Assembly (NCBI RefSeq): GCF_024609765.1
Contig: NZ_JANFDG010000017.1
Span: forward strand, 1-64,000
Reading direction: 5' to 3'
Length of the DNA stretch: 64,000 bases
DNA from: Shinella pollutisoli
GTDB taxonomy: Bacteria; Pseudomonadota; Alphaproteobacteria; Rhizobiales; Rhizobiaceae
A program made the position numbers and the translations under genes. Of the stretch, positions 61,999 through 64,000 are shown piece after piece (the stretch's first letter is position 1; the number at the start of each line of letters is the position of its first letter). The notes under the pieces were generated by a model. It worked only from the letters and a program-made list of their open reading frames with translations. It was not told the origin of the DNA and searched no databases.

Positions 61999-63510
61999 CT
62001 AAGCGGAAGCCTCCGTCGTCATGAAGGTTTCCAGCGCTGCCGCTTCCGCGGCGGTAAGATGCAGGCCCCGTTTCGTGCGCCGCCACAGCACGTCCTCGGC
62101 GTGGCGCGCCCATTCCTCCCTCATCAGCCAGCGCACCTCCCGTTCGTAGAGGTCGCTGCCGAAATGCCGGCCGAGATCGGCGAGGCCCGAGGCGTCGCCG
62201 AGCAGCGCCACCGCGCGCGTGCCGTAGAGGCGCACGAGCCGGCGGGCGTGGCCGGGCGCGAGAAACGGATAGCGCTTGGAAAGCGTCCGCACCTGCGCCT
62301 CGAAATCATGGACGGGAAAGTCGCCGCCGGGAAGGTGCGAATTTTTCGTCCAGCGTTCGCCCTTGCCGCCGATCGCCGCTTCCACGTGCTCCAGCGCCGA
62401 TTCGGCAAGACGCCGGTAGGTCGTGAGCTTGCCGCCGAAGACGTTGAGCAGCGGCGCCCTGCCCTCGCCGGCGTCGAGCTTCAGCACGTAGTCGCGCGTC
62501 GCCTCCTGCGCCTTGCTGGCGCCGTCGTCGAAGAGCGGGCGCACGCCGGAATAGCACCAGACGATGTCCTCGCGCCGCACCGGCTCGGCGAAATACTCGC
62601 TCGCCGAGCGGCAGAGATAGTCGATCTCCTCCTCGCCGATGGCGGCGGTGCCGGGATCGCCGACATAGTCGCGGTCGGTGGTGCCGATCAGCGTGAACTC
62701 CTCCTGGTACGGGATCGCGAACATGATGCGGCCGTCCGGGTTCTGGAAGAAATAGGCGCGCGGGTCGGAGAACTTGCCGCTGACGACGATGTGGCTGCCC
62801 TGCACGAGGCGGACGTTGTGCACGTCGTTGAGGCCGACCACGTCGGAGAGCACGCCGTCCACCCAGGGGCCGGCGGCGTTGACCAGCATGCGGGCGCGCA
62901 CCGTGGCGCGCTCGCCGGTCTCCACGCCCTCGGTCACCATGGTCCAGTGGCCGTTCTCGCGCCTTGCGGAGACGACGCGGGTAGCGGTGCGGATGTCGGC
63001 GCCGCGGTCGGCGGCGTCGCGGGCGTTGAGGACGACGAGGCGGGCGTCGTCCACCCAGCCGTCGGAATATTCGAAGGCCTTGCGGAAGCCGGGCTTCAGC
63101 GGCCGGCCGGACGGGTCGCGCGAAAGGTCGAGCGTGCGCGTCGCCGGCAGGAGCCTGCGGCCGCCGATATGGTCGTAGAGGAAGAGACCGAGGCGGATCA
63201 GCCAGGCCGGACGCGGGCCGCCCTTCTGGAACGGCAGGACGAAGCGCATCGGGCTGATGACATGCGGCGCCATCGCCCAGAGCACCTCCCGCTCCATCAG
63301 CGCCTCGCGCACGAGCCGGAACTCGAAATGCTCCAGGTAGCGCAGGCCGCCGTGGATGAGCTTGGTCGAGGCCGAAGAGGTGCCGGCGGCGAGGTCCTTC
63401 ATCTCGGCGAGCACGACGGAATAGCCGCGTCCGGCCGCGTCGCGCGCGATGCCGCAGCCGTTGATGCCGCCGCCGATGACGAAGATGTCGTGGATCGCCT
63501 CGCCGATCAA
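61999..63510 (-). CDS. glpD: Aerobic glycerol-3-phosphate dehydrogenase
   Basis: A 503-residue FAD-dependent dehydrogenase that oxidises glycerol 3-phosphate to dihydroxyacetone phosphate and gives electrons to quinone at the inner membrane. The FAD motif HDIFVIGGGINGCGIARDAA is at the N-terminus, followed by SSASTKLIHGGLRYLEHFEF and AGPWVDGVLSD; GGKLTTYRRLAESALEH closes the FAD site. I choose TTG 63510 because GGGGAGGGG lies just before it and the resulting length agrees with GlpD (about 500 residues). ATG 63531 is in frame but that ribosome site would then be inside the gene. It leads the glpDSTPQUV operon and has a candidate operator upstream. Confidence 0.93.
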   Translation of the reverse strand: MIGEAIHDIFVIGGGINGCGIARDAAGRGYSVVLAEMKDLAAGTSSASTKLIHGGLRYLEHFEFRLVREALMEREVLWAMAPHVISPMRFVLPFQKGGPRPAWLIRLGLFLYDHIGGRRLLPATRTLDLSRDPSGRPLKPGFRKAFEYSDGWVDDARLVVLNARDAADRGADIRTATRVVSARRENGHWTMVTEGVETGERATVRARMLVNAAGPWVDGVLSDVVGLNDVHNVRLVQGSHIVVSGKFSDPRAYFFQNPDGRIMFAIPYQEEFTLIGTTDRDYVGDPGTAAIGEEEIDYLCRSASEYFAEPVRREDIVWCYSGVRPLFDDGASKAQEATRDYVLKLDAGEGRAPLLNVFGGKLTTYRRLAESALEHVEAAIGGKGERWTKNSHLPGGDFPVHDFEAQVRTLSKRYPFLAPGHARRLVRLYGTRAVALLGDASGLADLGRHFGSDLYEREVRWLMREEWARHAEDVLWRRTKRGLHLTAAEAAALETFMTTEASA

Positions 63511-63523
63511 AGTCCCCTCCCCT

Positions 63524-63556
63524 TTTCGCATTGCACAATTTGGTGCATTTGCGAAA
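63524..63556. promoter_or_regulatory. Candidate GlpR operator upstream of glpD
   Basis: Nested inverted repeat: TTTCGCA (63524-63530) with TGCGAAA (63550-63556), and inside TGCAC (63532-63536) with GTGCA (63543-63547). Half sites with TTTCG/CGAAA are typical for DeoR/GlpR-family repressors. It lies 14-46 nt before the TTG start of glpD, where binding would block transcription. Confidence 0.65.
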
Positions 63557-63615
63557 GCAGGAGGATTTAAAACGAAACTTTTCCGAATGTCAAACGAATG
63601 CAACAGAAAATCATA

Positions 63616-64000
63616 CTAAGGCGTCTCGGTCCCCGTCGCCGCCTCGATCAGCCGCACGTCGTGGCTTTCGCAGATGGCGCGCACGGCGGGTGCCGGACAG
63701 CGGTCGGTGATGAAGGTGTGGACCTGCGAGATATGGCCGATGCGCACCGGCGCGGTGCGCTCGAACTTGATCGAATCCGAAACGAGGATGACGTGGCGGG
63801 CATTGCTCATGATCGCCTGGGCGACCTTGACCTCGCGATAGTCGAAGTCGAGCAGCGTCCCGTCCGCATCGATCGCCGAGACGCCGATGACGGCGTAATC
63901 GACCTTGAACTGGCGGATGAAATCGACCGCCGCCTCGCCGACGATGCCGCCGTCGGAACCGCGCACCACACCGCCGGCGATGATCACCTCGATCGACGGC
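63616..64000 (-). CDS. glpR: DeoR-family glycerol operon repressor GlpR, C-terminal part (5' truncated)
   Basis: The last 127 residues of a DeoR-family regulator; the frame is open to the right edge. Seen are the start of the sugar-phosphate-binding (DeoRC) domain PSIEVIIAGGVVRGSDGGIV, the phosphate loop region YAVIGVSAIDADGTLLDFDY, and VILVSDSIKFERTAPVRIG. The N-terminal DNA-binding helix lies beyond the window. It precedes glpD on the same strand with 105 nt between, which contain the candidate operator. In this family glycerol 3-phosphate is the usual inducer. The GTG at 63987 is internal, not a start. Confidence 0.85.
   Translation of the reverse strand, partial: PSIEVIIAGGVVRGSDGGIVGEAAVDFIRQFKVDYAVIGVSAIDADGTLLDFDYREVKVAQAIMSNARHVILVSDSIKFERTAPVRIGHISQVHTFITDRCPAPAVRAICESHDVRLIEAATGTETP

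Overview
The window is very G+C-rich, densely coded DNA from a member of the Rhizobiaceae or a close relative (Sinorhizobium/Ensifer, Shinella or Rhizobium-like). The supporting evidence is a Pha/Mrp antiporter with fused A and B subunits, a rhizobial-type glycerol ABC transporter operon (glpR-D-S-T-P-Q-U-V), the SOS mutagenesis cassette imuA-imuB-dnaE2 behind a GTTC-N7-GTTC box typical of alphaproteobacteria, two EcfG-type stress promoters, and many palindromic intergenic elements that resemble rhizobial mosaic repeats (RIME-like). I saw no tRNA, rRNA, CRISPR array, transposase or phage gene. The genus is an inference.

Region 1 (1-22.9 kb) is an amine/sugar metabolic island. It begins with a truncated DHDPS-family gene, an agmatinase-family ureohydrolase and a RidA protein. 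A long reverse-strand series follows: a saccharopine-dehydrogenase-like oxidoreductase, an aldehyde dehydrogenase, two paralogous cupins, a UGT-like glycosyltransferase and a PotABCD-type polyamine ABC transporter. Divergent from potD is a GntR-family regulator with two DNA-binding domains. It leads a second UGT-like glycosyltransferase of identical length, a betaine-aldehyde-type dehydrogenase, an AGE-family sugar epimerase/isomerase, a DUF3307 membrane protein, and a separately promoted class III aminotransferase plus glutamine-synthetase-like ligase. An FMN-dependent hydroxy-acid dehydrogenase and a class II aldolase close the region. The combination suggests uptake and conversion of an amine that is glycosylated or gamma-glutamylated. 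The substrate cannot be read from sequence, and this is the best candidate for an undescribed pathway.

Region 2 (23-36 kb) holds an FtsK-type translocase without membrane segments, a small polysaccharide locus (TupA-like ATP-grasp protein, flippase, GumK-like glycosyltransferase) and the pha cation/proton antiporter operon. Region 3 (36-41 kb) has small DUF proteins, a hydroxyacid dehydrogenase and a CocE-type hydrolase. Region 4 (41-55.8 kb) carries imuABC (error-prone repair), two small membrane-anchored stress proteins with EcfG-like promoters, gamma-glutamyltranspeptidase, a MHYT-GGDEF-EAL c-di-GMP protein, a three-domain copper nitrite reductase, a GlxA-type regulator, and a choline-kinase-like gene divergent from a methyltransferase. 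Region 5 (56-64 kb) is the glycerol uptake and oxidation operon, with a candidate GlpR operator over the glpD start region and the glpR gene running off the right edge.
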